NCBI GenBank assembly: GCA_018398815.1 | Contig: CM031626.1 | Span: forward strand, 43,024,450-43,088,449 | Reading direction: 5' to 3' | DNA length: 64,000 bases | Source: Conus ventricosus | Taxonomy: Eukaryota; Mollusca; Gastropoda; Neogastropoda; Conidae | Shown here: positions 1 to 13,971 of the stretch, in pieces | How the letters are laid out: each line of letters begins with the position of its first letter | How positions within the stretch are numbered: the stretch's first letter is position 1 | Notes under the pieces: model-generated | What the model was told of the DNA's origin: nothing | What the model saw: the letters and a program-made list of their open reading frames with translations, nothing else | Databases searched by the model: none | Position numbers and translations under genes: made by a program

Positions 1-31
1 AATATGGCCACAACGATGGGGGACAACTCAC

Positions 32-107
32 CCACAGCATGGCCGAACAAACTGCGCACTCCCAACGCCAGACCTTCGGCAAACTCTTCAGGCCCCTGAA
101 TGGCTCC
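32..107 (-). CDS. VPS13A: VPS13 exon 16 (last in window), residues 568-592
   Basis: The 76-bp exon starts after a CCTAG acceptor in phase 0 and ends one base into a glycine codon before a GTGAGT donor. It reads [20 protein letters not shown] and then FGHAV, one of the most conserved stretches of the VPS13_C region, directly continuing exon 15 (FYEPYQ). The acceptor lies about 100 bp from a long GACA/GATA array. The remaining C-terminal exons must lie below base 1. Confidence 0.96.
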
Positions 108-1859
108 CTAGGCAACATGGGATAGCACACACCGCTTAACACAAACATCAACACCGCTTAACACAAACATCAACACCGCTTCAACATCTGGTGTGGATGG
201 GGGAGGGGAAGGGGAGAGACAGACAGAGACAGATAGGCAGACAGACAGAGACAGATAGACAGACAGACAGATAGGCAGACAGACAGAGACAGATAGACAG
301 ACAGACAGATAGGCAGACAGACAGAGACAGATAGACAGACAGACAGAGACAGATAGGCAGACAGACAGAGACAGATAGGCAGACAGACAGAGACAGATAG
401 GCAGACAGACAGAGACAGATAGGCAGACAGACAGAGACAGATAGGCAGACAGACAGAGACAGATAGGCAGACAGACAGAGACAGATAGACAGACAGACAG
501 AGACAGATAGGCAGACAGACAGAGACAGATAGGCAGACAGACAGAGACAGATAGGCAGACAGACAGAGACAGATAGACAGACAGACAGAGACAGATAGAC
601 AGACAGACAGAGACAGATAGGCAGACAGACAGAGACAGATAGCAGACAGACAGAGACAGATAGGCAGACAGACAGAGACAGATAGGCAGACAGACAGAGA
701 CAGATAGGCAGACAGACAGAGACAGATAGGCAGACAGACAGAGACAGATAGGCAGACAGACAGAGACAGATAGACAGACAGACAGAGACAGATAGGCAGA
801 CAGACAGAGACAGATAGGCAGACAGACAGAGACAGATAGGCAGACAGACAGAGACAGATAGGCAGACAGACAGAGACAGATAGGCAGACAGACAGAGACA
901 GATAGACAGACAGACAGAGACAGATAGGCAGACAGACAGAGACAGATAGGCAGACAGACAGAGACAGATAGGCAGACAGACAGAGACAGATAGACAGACA
1001 GACAGACAGAGACAGACAGACAGACAGAGAGAGAGAGACAGATAGACAGACAGACAGAGACAGATAGACAGACAGACAGAGACAGATAGGCAGACAGACA
1101 GAGACAGATAGGCAGACAGACAGAGACAGATAGGCAGACAGACAGAGACAGATAGGCAGACAGACAGAGACAGATAGACAGACAGACAGAGACAGATAGG
1201 CAGACAGACAGAGACAGATAGGCAGACAGACAGAGACAGATAGGCAGACAGACAGAGACAGATAGGCAGACAGACAGAGACAGATAGGCAGACAGACAGA
1301 GACAGATAGACAGACAGACAGACAGAGACAGACAGACAGACAGAGAGAGAGAGACAGATAGACAGACAGACAGAGACAGATAGACAGACAGACAGAGACA
1401 GATAGACAGACAGACAGAGACAGATAGACAGACAGACAGAGACAGACAGACAGACAGACAGACAGAGACAGACAGACAGACAGAGAGAGAGAGACAGATA
1501 GACAGACAGACAGAGACAGATAGACAGACAGACAGAGACAGATAGACAGACAGACAGAGACAGATAGACAGACAGACAGAGACAGATAGGCAGACAGACA
1601 GAGACAGATAGGCAGACAACAGAGACAGATAGGCAGACACCACACGAGACAGATACAAATAGAGAAAGAAAGAGACAAAGAGAGAGGGTGGGGAGAGATA
1701 AGGGAGGGAGACAGTGACAAAAATAGACACACACAAAAAAAAGTGAGAGAGACAGAGGGAGATAGAAAGAAATGGAAGAGAGAGGGAGAGGGTCAAGAGC
1801 AAGAGAGGGGTAGAAATGGGTAGAGAAAATGTGTGACTTTACATGTGCATATGTGTGTA

Positions 1860-1892
<33 letters not shown>

Positions 1893-4800
1893 GCATGTGC
1901 ATGAGCACATGTCCATGCATGTGTGCGTGCGTGTGTGCATGCAAAATGAGCACACTCATGCTTGTGTAGTTGTGTATATGTGTGACTATGTGAGAGATGT
2001 GTTCATGAATTTCTGTCTATGTGCATGTCATGAAGGAGAGGTTTAGTACGCTCTGTCTCTTTAGACTGTGATGCTGACTTCCATTCTATGGAAACATGCT
2101 TACCACACTGAAGTATGTATGACAGAAATTGTGTGCAGAGTAGCACAGCAAGAAACCTGAAGGCCAGTTGTGTCACTGAAAGGCATCTCTTCACCAGTCT
2201 ACGTAAACTCTCATCACCTCTGTCACTTGCATACATAACACCTGAACAAAACAAGCTACAAAAAACCTACACCTACACACACAGAGGCCAGTACGCGCAC
2301 ATGCACGCACACACACACACGATAAGATAAGATAAGATAATGTTGCTTATAGCCCAGCCGACCGCAAAGGGCCATATCAGGGCTGTCACCACGTTAAAAT
2401 CAACTCACCAGTCATTTAAAAAAAAAAAAAAAAAAAAAAAAACCTTTCACACATCTTGTTAAATGACATCGTCTACAAACGCACCAGAAACTTTGTTAAA
2501 AATCTTTCTGCCGTAAAATCTTAAATCAGATGAAAAATGTTAATCTCTCTCAAAAACTCGAGGATCACATCAGGCGGAACATCCCTGAACAGGATCTTCA
2601 TGGACTCCGCCGTAAAATGTTTGTGTCTCACATCGTGCAAGTCCCAACACTCTAAAAGAACATGTTTCATTGTGAGTGGCGCATGACATGGAATGCACCA
2701 CGGAGCTTCTTCACTCTTTAAAGGTAGGAATGGGTTAAAATACGAATGGCCGGTGTGCAGCCGGCACAGAACTGTTTCCTCTTTACGATCTCCCGACGTA
2801 GATGGAGGAAGTCCTTAAGGTTTGGACGGATCTGAAAGAGTTTGTTAATTGTCTGTGTGTTCCAATCCTCCTGCCAGAGGTCTCTCACATAATCGTTAAT
2901 TTTGGGTTTCACGTCTGAGCAGGGGATATAAATGTTGGACAGTTTCTCTCTTGTGGCGTTCTTGGCTAAACGATCAACCATTTCGTTCCCGCCGATGCCA
3001 ACATGACCAGGAACCCAAGCAAGAGTAATGTTGTAACCGTCCGCTTTCAACTTGCTAAAAAGTTCGAAGAAATGTAAAAGTTCTGGATGCTGAAGGTTGC
3101 GGCCAGCTATGGCCTCCAAAGCTGACAGCGAATCTGACAGAACCAGAAAGTCCCTCTTTGAAGAATGTGAGATTATCTTCAAAGCCAGTACCAGAGCAGT
3201 AAGTTCAGCAGAAAAACAGAAGCATCGGAATGAATATGTTCCAATAGTATCTGAGAAGGAGCCCCAGGGCAATAGGCTGCACAGGCCACTCCATCTTCAG
3301 ACTTGGAACCGTCAGTGAAAACTTTTTGACAGGATGGAAATTTCGAACAGAGCTCAGCATACAATGCCTTGTATGCCAGAGAGCTGGTAGACTCTTTGCG
3401 AAAAGCTGCAAGATCAAAACGAATCTCTGGTGTGAAAAAGGTCCACGGTGGTTGATCCGGAAACTTGGAAAAATCAGATACTACACCTAGGTCTAGACCT
3501 GCATTCGCACGTGAGGCTGCATACGAAGACCAAACGGCGGAACACAGTTAGGGTCCGTTTTGAAATTTGTTTTGAAACTGAGGGTCAAAGACACAGTCAT
3601 AGGCAGGATTCTGCGGTTCTGAGAACAGTCTGATATAAAATTTAGAGACATTTTCAGCCTGCGGTTGGACAGTGAGGGTTCACCTGCCTCTGCGTACAGG
3701 CTGTACACAGGGGTGGTGCGGAATGCTCCAAGACAGAGACGAAGCCCTTGATGGTGGATAGGGTCCAAGAGTTTGAGGTAAGAGGGTCTTGCAGAGCCGT
3801 ACACAGCACAACCATAGTCCAGTCTGGAACGGACCAAGCTCTGTAGAGGTGCAGCAAAGTTTTCTTATCACGCCCCAGTCGGTGTGCGCTACGACCCGCA
3901 GAATATTCAGAGCTTTCTGGCAAGAAGTTTTAAGGTTTTTGATGTGGCTGAGAAAGTTGAGTTTTTGGTCAAAAATAACTCCCAGGAATTTGGCTTCTTT
4001 TACAACTGGAATGGGGGACTTGTCCAGACGAATTTAAGGATCAGCAAAGAATCGACGAAAATTGTGAAAATGAATTGACTGAGTTTTAGTACGGGAGAAG
4101 GTAAACCCGTTTTCCTCGGCCCACTGTTGGATTCTGTTGACACAAAGTTGGAGTCGACGCTGTACACTGGCGTAGAAGCTCCAACTGCATACAGCGCAAA
4201 GTCATCAACAAACAGAGAGGACTCGGTGCCCAGGCTTACCGATTTGACAATGTCATTTAAATTTTAAATGCTGAAAAGGGCGGGAGAAAGGATGCTCCCC
4301 TGAGGAACACCCAACTCCTGCCCATGGATGTCAGAGAGTGTGGTGCCAACACGCACCTGAAACTGTCGATCAGCTAAAAAATTCTGAATGAACAGAGGCA
4401 GGTGACCCCGAAAACCAAGTCTGTGCAGGTCCATGAGGACTCCTGCTTTCCAAGTGGTGTCGTACGCCTTTTCCAGGTCGAAAAAGATAGCGCCACATGC
4501 GTTTGTTAACAAAGGCATTGCGGATGGTGGTTTCCAGACGGATTAGATGGTCAACCGTCGAGGGGTACTTCCGGAAACCGCACTGTTCACTGGCCAAAAA
4601 GACCATCGGTTTCCAGCTTCCACATCAGACGGGAGTTGACCATCTTTTCCATCAGCTTACAGAGGCAGCTGGTCAGAGCGATTGGGCGATAGTTGGAAGG
4701 GTTGGTAAGGTCCTTTCCAGGCTTTGGAATGGGAATGACCAGGGCTTTCCGCCAGGAAGGCGGAAAGGACCCTGTGGTCCAGATATGGTTATAGACTTGG

Positions 4801-7800
4801 AGAAGAGTCTGGAGACAGCTTTCTGGAAAATGTTTCACAACCTGATAATGAATGTCATCCAGACCAGGGGCAGAATCAGTGCAGGTTTGTAAAGCTAATT
4901 TGAGTTCAGCGATTGAAAAAGGAAGATTATAGGTTTCAGAGTTGTCCGATGTGAAATTGTATGATGATTTCTCTCTAATCTCTTTGTTTCTTAAAAAGAC
5001 TGCAGATTTATTTGAAGATGAGGAGTTCTGTTGGATGTGGAGGCCAACAGATTGGCAACAGCTTGTTTGTCAGTGATCAGAGCATCAGAAAGTTTCAAGT
5101 GATGAATAGAGGGGTTGGTGTTCTTCCCTTTAATTTTTCTAATGATGTTCCAAACTTTTTTCTTGGAAGTTTTAGATATCAGCCTGGAGCAGAAGTTTCT
5201 CCCCGGACCGACGTTTACTGATTTTGAAAGTGTGTCTCGATTTCGCACGGAGTTTCTGATGGGCTCGAGCGTTGGGACCCGAAGGTCGTTGGTATACCCG
5301 ACGCTGAGCCCGTTTGTGAACTTTTGAAATTTGTTGGCAGTCTGAATTGAACCAGGGTGTTTTGGCATTTGGAGTTTGTCGGAAGACACTGGAATACAGG
5401 TTTTAGCACAGTTTATCACAGTGTTAGTCAGAGATTCGACTGGGTCTGGACTCTGAAAAAATCAGTGTCCTGGAATTCTTTTGAAATAGTGGTTGAAAAT
5501 AGATCCCAGTTTGCTTTCTTATAATTGAGATGTTGAGAGACAGAGGCGGTTTCAGTTAATATGGGCTGTAAAGAACAGGAAATGGTCACTTCCGTGCAGA
5601 TCGTCATGGACAGACCACTCATAGTCCAGGACCAGCGAGGGGTCACAAACCGACAAATCTAAACACGAAAGTGAACCTGTGGAAGAGTGGAGGTAAGTTG
5701 GAGCTCCATCGTTCAGACAACACAAATCAAAGTCAGAAAGGACATCCTCAAGAAGCAGACCTCTGGGTGACGAACTGACACTACCCCAAAGAGGATTTTG
5801 ACCGTTAAAGTCACCCAACAGCAAAAAAGGTCGAGGAAGTTCTCCAATCAGACTGACAAGGTCCTGACGACAAACCGGAACAGAAGGAGGTAGATAAAGA
5901 GAACAGATTGTGACAGTCTTGTGGAGAGTGACTCTCGCAGCTACAGCCTGAAGGGAGGTAGACAGAGCGACAGGACTATATAACAGAGTTTTGTGTAGGA
6001 GAAGGGCAACACCGCCCGACAGTCCCAACGTGGATGGTTGTGCAGGTTTCGAAAGAATATTAAAGCCAGAAAGAGTAAAGGTCTTCTGGCTTTGACTTGA
6101 GTTTCTTGAAGAGCCACGACGGAAGGTTTTAGAGACTGACACAGAAGCTGCAGCTCCTCGAAGTTGGAATTTAGACCACGGATATTCCAATGGAATATTG
6201 TATTATCCATGGTGCAGAGGGCGAAAAGGGGAGAGATCAGGTCATCTCCTCATCAACGTCTGCCTCCAATGGAGCGAATTTGTTATTCAGCTTCACTGGA
6301 GTGTGTTGGTCTACAGACCTGCTGGCAGACTTGCCAACAGGCGAAGAAGGTCTGGATTTGGGAGATGGGGGAGGTTTCTTCCTCATCTCCACCATCTCCA
6401 CACTGGGTTGAACTCCCTTGCCCGCACGGGCACTGGACTGAGGAGTTCGAGGTTGGGAGCTGGCTTTTAATCTGCCCAGCAGCAGATGTTGTAGACTGCT
6501 GGGCAGTCTGAGGGGTGGGCGGATTTTTTGCCTCCACCAGGGGCATTCACTGTGGTTTGGGAGGTGGTGGACCTGCTTCCACCAGAGCCGACAGTTCTTC
6601 CTTGCAGTGTTTTTGAAAAGATAAATTCATCAGTCTGGCAGCAGACTGACCGAGTGATACTTTCTTTACGGCCGAAGCATACGAAGATGCTGTGGGCATC
6701 TGACTGCCCACAACCTGTTTACGGGCCTCAAAAAGGAGATTTTCTTTTCAGTTTTAATTCGTGGATAGTAGATTCCTGAATCCAAAGAGGGCAGTTTTGT
6801 GAAGAGGAGGGATGGTCGCCACCGCAGTTAGCACAATGTGCCGGATCTTTGCACGGCCCATCATGGGTTGCCTTGCAGCAAACACCGCACACCTCCTGCC
6901 CAGAACAGCGGTCTCTGACATGTCCAAACCTCTGGCACCGGAAGCATCTCAAAGGGGACGGACATACAGCTGAACACGGACGTTCAGGTAGCCAACTTTG
7001 ATGACCGAGGCAGCACAGGGTTGCAGAAGGTCAGAAAGAGGGTGTTGGGGGCCACTCTCTCTGCACCTTTCTTGACTGTCACCCTGCGCACCTCCGTCAC
7101 ACCCTGGGACGCAAGTTCCGTTTTTATTTCTGCCTCTGAGACACCCGCTAGATCTCTGCAGCGAATCACACCTTTGGATGAATTTAACTGTTTATGGGAG
7201 TCACCCTGATCTCCCTATCCACTAATTTTGTTGCCCTCAACAGCTGTTCGGATTGTTTTCTTGATCGACATTGAACCAGAAACGAACCATTCCTCAACCT
7301 TTGACGGACTGAGGGTCACCTGCTAAGCCTTGAAAGCCCTTTTGGATAGCAAAAGGGCTCAGAGCGGAAAGGGGTCTTTCCTGCTCTGTCCCTTCTACCA
7401 CGAGCCCGGAAGCCCAGAAACCTGTTCTCTGTCGTACCTCCGTGTCAGAATCGCTATCAGAATAACGGTCCCCTGAAATAGGGGATGCTGCTTTCCTCTT
7501 CCTTTTGGGGAGATGTTTTTTGATAAAGCCAGTTTAGTTTAGTATGTTTCAATCTTCCCTTACCCACCCACCTTGGAGTCCAACTAAGGGGCCAGGGGCC
7601 CAAGAAACCAATGTCTTGACCCCTTCCAGGCTTCGGGAAAAGATATACGACAAACAGAAACTACCAACCCTATCCCCCCTGATCATGCTCAACTCCCGGG
7701 GACAGAGAGCTGAGCACTGCAGGGGTTAACTTGGCCAGTAGGGGAACTGTCTGTCTTGACCCAGCCCAAGAAGGGGAGCCGATTAGTACACCCGGGCCAA

Positions 7801-8370
7801 AGTGTAAATTCCTGTCTAGGAGAGGTCCGAGCCAAAGTGATGTGTTGAGAGCGCTGGCCCTCTCAATCACCAGGATCTCATTCCCCTCCGACACAGGTCG
7901 CACCGCACGGCAAACACGGCGGATCTTAAGGAGACCACAGAGAGAAAAGGAGTGTGGAAAAGAAGACTTGAAGAGGAGACGAAGATAGAAAAGGGCCAAA
8001 GAAAGGCAGAAAACAAGAAAAGGAGAAAGGCGGGTTACTCTTAGTCAGGATCCTCACCCTTAGCCTATCTGACATGGAAGCCCTACCAGGGGCATCAACT
8101 TCTTACCACGTTTCGCTTAGGCCATACAGCATCTTCACCTCTCAGGCCTACAAGCAGTGTGAAAAAACCAGCCTATCTCCCAAGTATTGATGCCCCCGTC
8201 AGCATAGCCTAAAGGATCACTGGACCACGCAAACCCTCCGACCACGACAAGGTCGCAACCCCCCGGAGGGACACACACACACAAACACACACACATATAC
8301 ACACTTAAACACACACACACACACACACTCACCTGCTAAGACACAAACACACACACACACTCACCTGTAA

Positions 8371-8414
<44 letters not shown>

Positions 8415-10301
8415 ACACTCACCTGGTAAGGCTCATAGAAGAGGTCTTCAATGCCCTCGGAAAGTCCTCTCAGCAGACCAAAAGGATTGCCCAACACGTC
8501 CAGCCCCAGGACCAGCACGTACATCTGCTTGATGGCCTGTCTCACATATGTACATACCGCTTGCTGTTGACACTGACCAAACAACTGACGCAGAACACAA
8601 TAAGATCAAATGCTACAAATGCCAACACCCTCCAACATGCATAGTTCTCAATGTCTTGATAACAAAGAGATGAACATGACACAAACATTTGTACTTTTAC
8701 TTTTTTTTCAATAAGAAAAAAGCATGAGACCCTTGCTTCATTTTTCATCAACTTTCCACCTGATGAAAGTGAGAGGAACACCATGCACATTACAATGCAG
8801 TGCACACACACACACCACTGAATTCAATTCCGTTCATTTTGTGTCTAGCCCAGCCTATGACCTATCTTATGACCTATCACCCATCCCGGAGTCTTGAAGA
8901 CAGTTGGGGCACCACAGAAGACTTCACAACCAGCTTCCTCCGCTCCTCCCGGTTCTCAGACACTCACAGGCAGTTGCTGAGCATGAGGCCAGTCCAGGCA
9001 CTGATGTTGTCCTCCTGTCTTCTCCTTCTGCCTCCTTGCACTGTTTCTTGTAGAATGGTTTTGGCAAGTCCTGTTGATCTTGATACATCACCATACTATC
9101 TCATTTTCCTTCTTTTGACTGTGGACAACAGTCCTTGTATGGTCCAATGGCTTCTTTACGCTGTCTGGACTTCCAAACTGGTAATGTGGTCTTTGTATGA
9201 GGTAAGGTAAGGTAATGTTGCTTACAGCCCAGCCGACTGCAGAGGGCCACATCAGGGCTGTCACAACACTAAAATCAACTCACAAGTCATCCCCCCCCCC
9301 CCCCCCCCAAAAAAAAAAACGGTTTTCACACATCTCTTTAAATACATCTTCTAAAAACGTATGAGACACTTCATTAAAATCTTTCTTCCATAAGATCTTA
9401 GATCAAACAAAAAACGTTAATCTCTTTCAGAAACTCAAAGATCCTGTCAGGTGGGACATCTCTGAACAGGGTTTTCATGGACTCTGCTGTAAAGTGTTTA
9501 TGTCTCACATCGTGCAACAATCTGAAAGAATATGTTTCACTGTGAGTGGAACATAACATGGAATGCACCACGGAACTTCTTCACCTTTTAAAAGATAAGA
9601 ATGGGTATAAAACGAGTGGTCTGTGTGCAAGCAGCACAAGCTGTTTCGTCTTTACGGCCGCCTCTGGAACATGGTAAAAACTCTTTCAGGTTTGGATGAA
9701 TTTTAAATAGTTTGTTATTCATCTGCAAGTTCCATTCCTCTTGCCAGAGGTCTCTGACGTAAGCCTGTGTTTCGGGTTTCAAATCAGTGTGAGGAATAGA
9801 CAACCTGCTGAACTTTTCCTCCGTGGCACCCTTGGCAAGCTGATCAACCACCTCGTTGCCTCGAATGTGAGATGCCAAGGATCTTGCAGAAGCATCTCAT
9901 CTCTAATGCCTGAATCCTTCTCTCCAGTTCAGCTGTCAGTCCACGTCTCACAGGCCCAGAGAAATATGGCAATGACCAGCCAGCCATGAGGAGCCAAATC
10001 AGGTCTAACACACCCCTGAGATGTCACTAGCACACCCATAGTGACAAGTGATTACTGACATCTATTACTTACAATGAACAGAATTTCACAAGCCTGCCAT
10101 TTTGTTCTGGGAATATTCACATTTCTTCTTACCTTAACCCAAAAATGTTCCCCTTTCCCCAATTTTGCCGAGAAACAACAACAACGGCAACAAATTTCAA
10201 GTATTTTATGGACATTCTCATCTGAGTGTAAAGGCATTTTGAATGGAGGTTTCTAATCCCAGGGAGTTTCAAGAACTTCAGAGGGCCATACAAACCCTGA
10301 T

Positions 10302-10332
<31 letters not shown>

Positions 10333-10826
10333 TGAATACAATGAAAATTCAAACATTTGCGTGGATGTCACTAACCCATGGTCCCCTCCTCCTCATCCAT
10401 ATATGCAAACACATACAGCTGAAATGCACACACACGCCAACAACAACACACACACACACAAACACAACACACACTCACAACTCACACACCTGTCCAGCAT
10501 AGTGCCTGGTCATTTCTCCGATCAGTTGACTCTGATTGTAGAACGAATGCGAGCGCTCAAAATAGCCCAACCTGACACAGACAGAGAACACAGACCACTT
10601 GTCACATCATTGAACTGTCCTGTCACAATCAGTATTTTGCAATGCACAGATCACCGACTTACACTCTATTGTTTCTATCTCCCTGACTTGTTTTGAAGTG
10701 ATTGTATCCATTCCATGACTTACACTTTTTTCTCCTAGAAGTGATTGTGTGTGGCTTCCTGACTTACATCGAAGTGACTGCATACATCCCTTGACTTATG
10801 CTGACTTGACTGTGTCTGTTCTTACG

Positions 10827-10881
<55 letters not shown>

Positions 10882-13862
10882 ATTTCAACTTTATGTTGAA
10901 GTAATTGTATTTATGTAAGCTGAAAACATGGTATCTATCCCCCTGACTTATGTGGAAGTGGTTTTACTGACCCCCTGACTTTTACTAAAAAGACTGCATC
11001 TGTTCTTGCCGACCCTCTGACTTATACTAAAAAGACTGCATCTGTTTCTGCCGGCATACACTGAAGTGGCTGCATCTGTCCCCAACATATGTTGAAGTGT
11101 TTGTACCTTCTCTGACCTATGCTGGAGCGACTACATTCAGCCCTGACTTATGTTGACATGATTGCATCTGCCCCACAGACCTACGCTCAAGTAACTGTAT
11201 CAATACCCTGACTAATGTTCAAGTGATTCTGTCTGCCCCACAGACCTACGCTCAAGTAACTGTATCAATACCCTGACTAATGTTCAAGTGATTCTGTCTG
11301 TCTCCCAGACTTACACTGAAGTGGTTGTTTATCTTTCTTCTGACCTATGTTGGGGTCATCTTTCTTCTGACCTATGTTGGGGTCATCTTTCTTCTGACCT
11401 ATGTTGGGGTCATCTTTCTTCTGACCTATGTTGGGGTCATCTTTCTTCTGACCTATGTTGGGGTCATCTTTCTTCTGACCTATGTTAGGGTCATCTTTCT
11501 TCTGACCTATGTTGGGGTCATCTTTCTTCTGACCTATGTTGGGGTCATCTTTCTTCTGACCTATGTTGGGGTCATCTTTCTTCTGACCTATGTTGGGGTC
11601 ATCTTACCAGTCACTGTGATTTATGTATTGAAGTGCTTTCTTTCTGTCGACTGTATCTGTCCCTTTGATTCATGTTGAAAAGACGGTTTCTACCCAACCT
11701 GACTTCTTGAAGTGATTCTGCTATCCCCTGCTTCAAATTATCCTTCCCAAACACACACACGCATGCATGCACGCACGCTCGCACTCACTCACTCAATCAC
11801 ACACACACACAGAGACTGACTTGAAGACGACGTCCTGCACGTCAGTCAAGACCACGCCCACACTCTGCAGGAAGACGCTGATCACTCCTGCCTGGATTTC
11901 CACCGGCTTGCCGTCACTGCTGCCTGCCCCGGTCTGCAGGGAGAAACTCAGGTGAACCTGGAACACACAGTGACATTCCCATCGTTTTAACCATCAGCTG
12001 AACCTGGAACACACAGTGACATTCCCATCGTTTTACCATGAACCTGGAACACACAGTGACATTCCCATCGTTTTACCATGAACCTGGAACACACAGTGAC
12101 ATTCCCATCGTTTTACCATGAACCTGGAACACACAGTGACATTCCCATCGTTTTACCATGAACCTGGAACACACAGTGACATTCCCATCGTTTTACCATG
12201 AACCTGGAACACACAGTGACATTCCAGTCGTTTTAACCATGAACCTGGAACACACAGTGACATTCCCATCATTTTACCATGAACCTGGAACACACAGTGA
12301 CATTCCCATCGTTTTACCATGAACCTGGAACACACAGTGACATTCCCATCATTTTACCATGAACCTGGAACACACAGTGACATTCCCATCACTTTACCAT
12401 GAACCTGGAACACACAGTGACATTCCCATCGTTTTACCATGAACCTGGAACACACAGTGACATTCCCATCATTTTACCATGAACCTGGAACACACAGTGA
12501 CATTCCCATCGTTTTACCATCAGCTGAACCTGGAACACACAGTGACATTCCCATCGTTTTACCATCAGCTGAACCTGGAACACACAGTGACATTCCCATC
12601 ACTTTACCATGAACCTGGAACACACAGTGACATTCCCATCGTTTTACCATCAGCTGAACCTGGAACACACAGTGACATTCCCATCGTTTTACCATGAACC
12701 TGGAACACACAGTGACATTCCCATCGTTTTACCATCAGCTGAACCTGGAACACACAGTGACATTCCCATCGTTTTACCATCAGCTGAACCTGGAACACAC
12801 AGTGACATTCCAGTCGTTTTACCATCAGCTGAACCTGAAACACACAGTGACATTCCAGTCGTTTTACCATCAGCTGAACCTGAAACACACAGTGACATTC
12901 CCAGCATTTTACCATGAACCTGAAACACACAGTGACATTCCCAGCACTTTACCATGAACCTGAAACACACCCTGACCGCCTATCGGTCGCAGGAGGGGAA
13001 GGGATGGAAGGGCCGCGGTTTGTTTAAACAGCGCACTTCTGCCGACAGCTGCCAGCTTCCTCGCGCTAACCTCCCACAAGCTTTCCTCCCTACGCGTAAT
13101 GTGATACTAACTGTCTGGCTGATAGTGTGCTGAAAACAGGATGCTGTGTTTCTTCATTAATACTTTGTGCCAGAATGCAACGGACTGTGGTTGATTTATG
13201 TCACTGTATTGTGGGGTCTCTAACTGACAGAACAATACCAAACATGAATGCGTCTTCTTTCATATGCATTGCTGACAAGCACCACAAAGATTTGCCAACA
13301 AAAAACGATTGAAGCAGACTAACGAACACACAGAAATTTTAACTCAGTGGAGAGCATGCGTTCCTGAATCTATCATGCTCAACCTGATACATATTGGACA
13401 TGCATATCTTTCCTTTACAACAGACAGAAAGTTATTCGCGGGACTCCTACCTGACAGCTGGTACTAGGCCAAAATAAACAGTCACTGTCGGCACTGGTCA
13501 GCTTCACGGGGAACACGGCAGCGGTTTCCCTACCACGGCCTAGGCATGTTTTGCTTGTTTATATGCGTGCTCTACATGCTTGTGACGCATGCCGAAACTG
13601 ATTCTATCACAGCCACACCATGCTCTTAGTAAAGTAAGATTTTAGCATGCCACACATGCAGATGTCACAGCCACACCATGCTCTTAGTAAAGCAAGATTT
13701 TAGCATGCCACACATGCAGATGTCGGTCATAAACAATGAAATGCTTCCTAACTGACCTTGTGCTTTCGCCCGTTCGAATCATTTGAAACTGATGTCACAT
13801 ATACACACACCAATGCAAAATGTTTTCTCATTTTCATCTTCATGGTGAGCCTACTCATGACT

Positions 13863-13924
<62 letters not shown>

Positions 13925-13925
13925 T

Positions 13926-13971
<46 letters not shown>

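Larger units (their letters stand above)
2321..8268 (-). mobile_element. nearly full-length, broken non-LTR retrotransposon (I superfamily-like)
   Basis: About 5.9 kb on the minus strand, the same sense as the VPS13 gene. From its 5' end (near 8268, starting with a CCTCCGGGGGGTTGCGACC segment): a roughly 700-bp leader, a gag-like ORF1 with CCHC knuckles, ORF2 with apurinic-type endonuclease, reverse transcriptase and RNase H, a 3' UTR, and a tail of TTATC units (GATAA on the plus strand, 2321-2340). This domain set (CCHC gag, APE endonuclease, RT, RNase H) is typical of the I/Nimb group; exact clade is inference. Both ORFs carry several frameshifts and stops, so it is not autonomous. The 5' end lies about 150 bp from the exon 15 donor. 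An A-run at 2408-2436 interrupts the 3' UTR. Confidence 0.88.

Noticed and set aside
108..1959. Three overlapping minus-strand frames of 520-592 codons rich in Cys/Leu/Ser
   Set aside because: They are translations of the 22-bp GACA/GATA array in all three frames; no conserved domain, no splice evidence.
4497..4892. Plus-strand frame of 131 codons
   Set aside because: It is antisense to the reverse transcriptase domain of the LINE.
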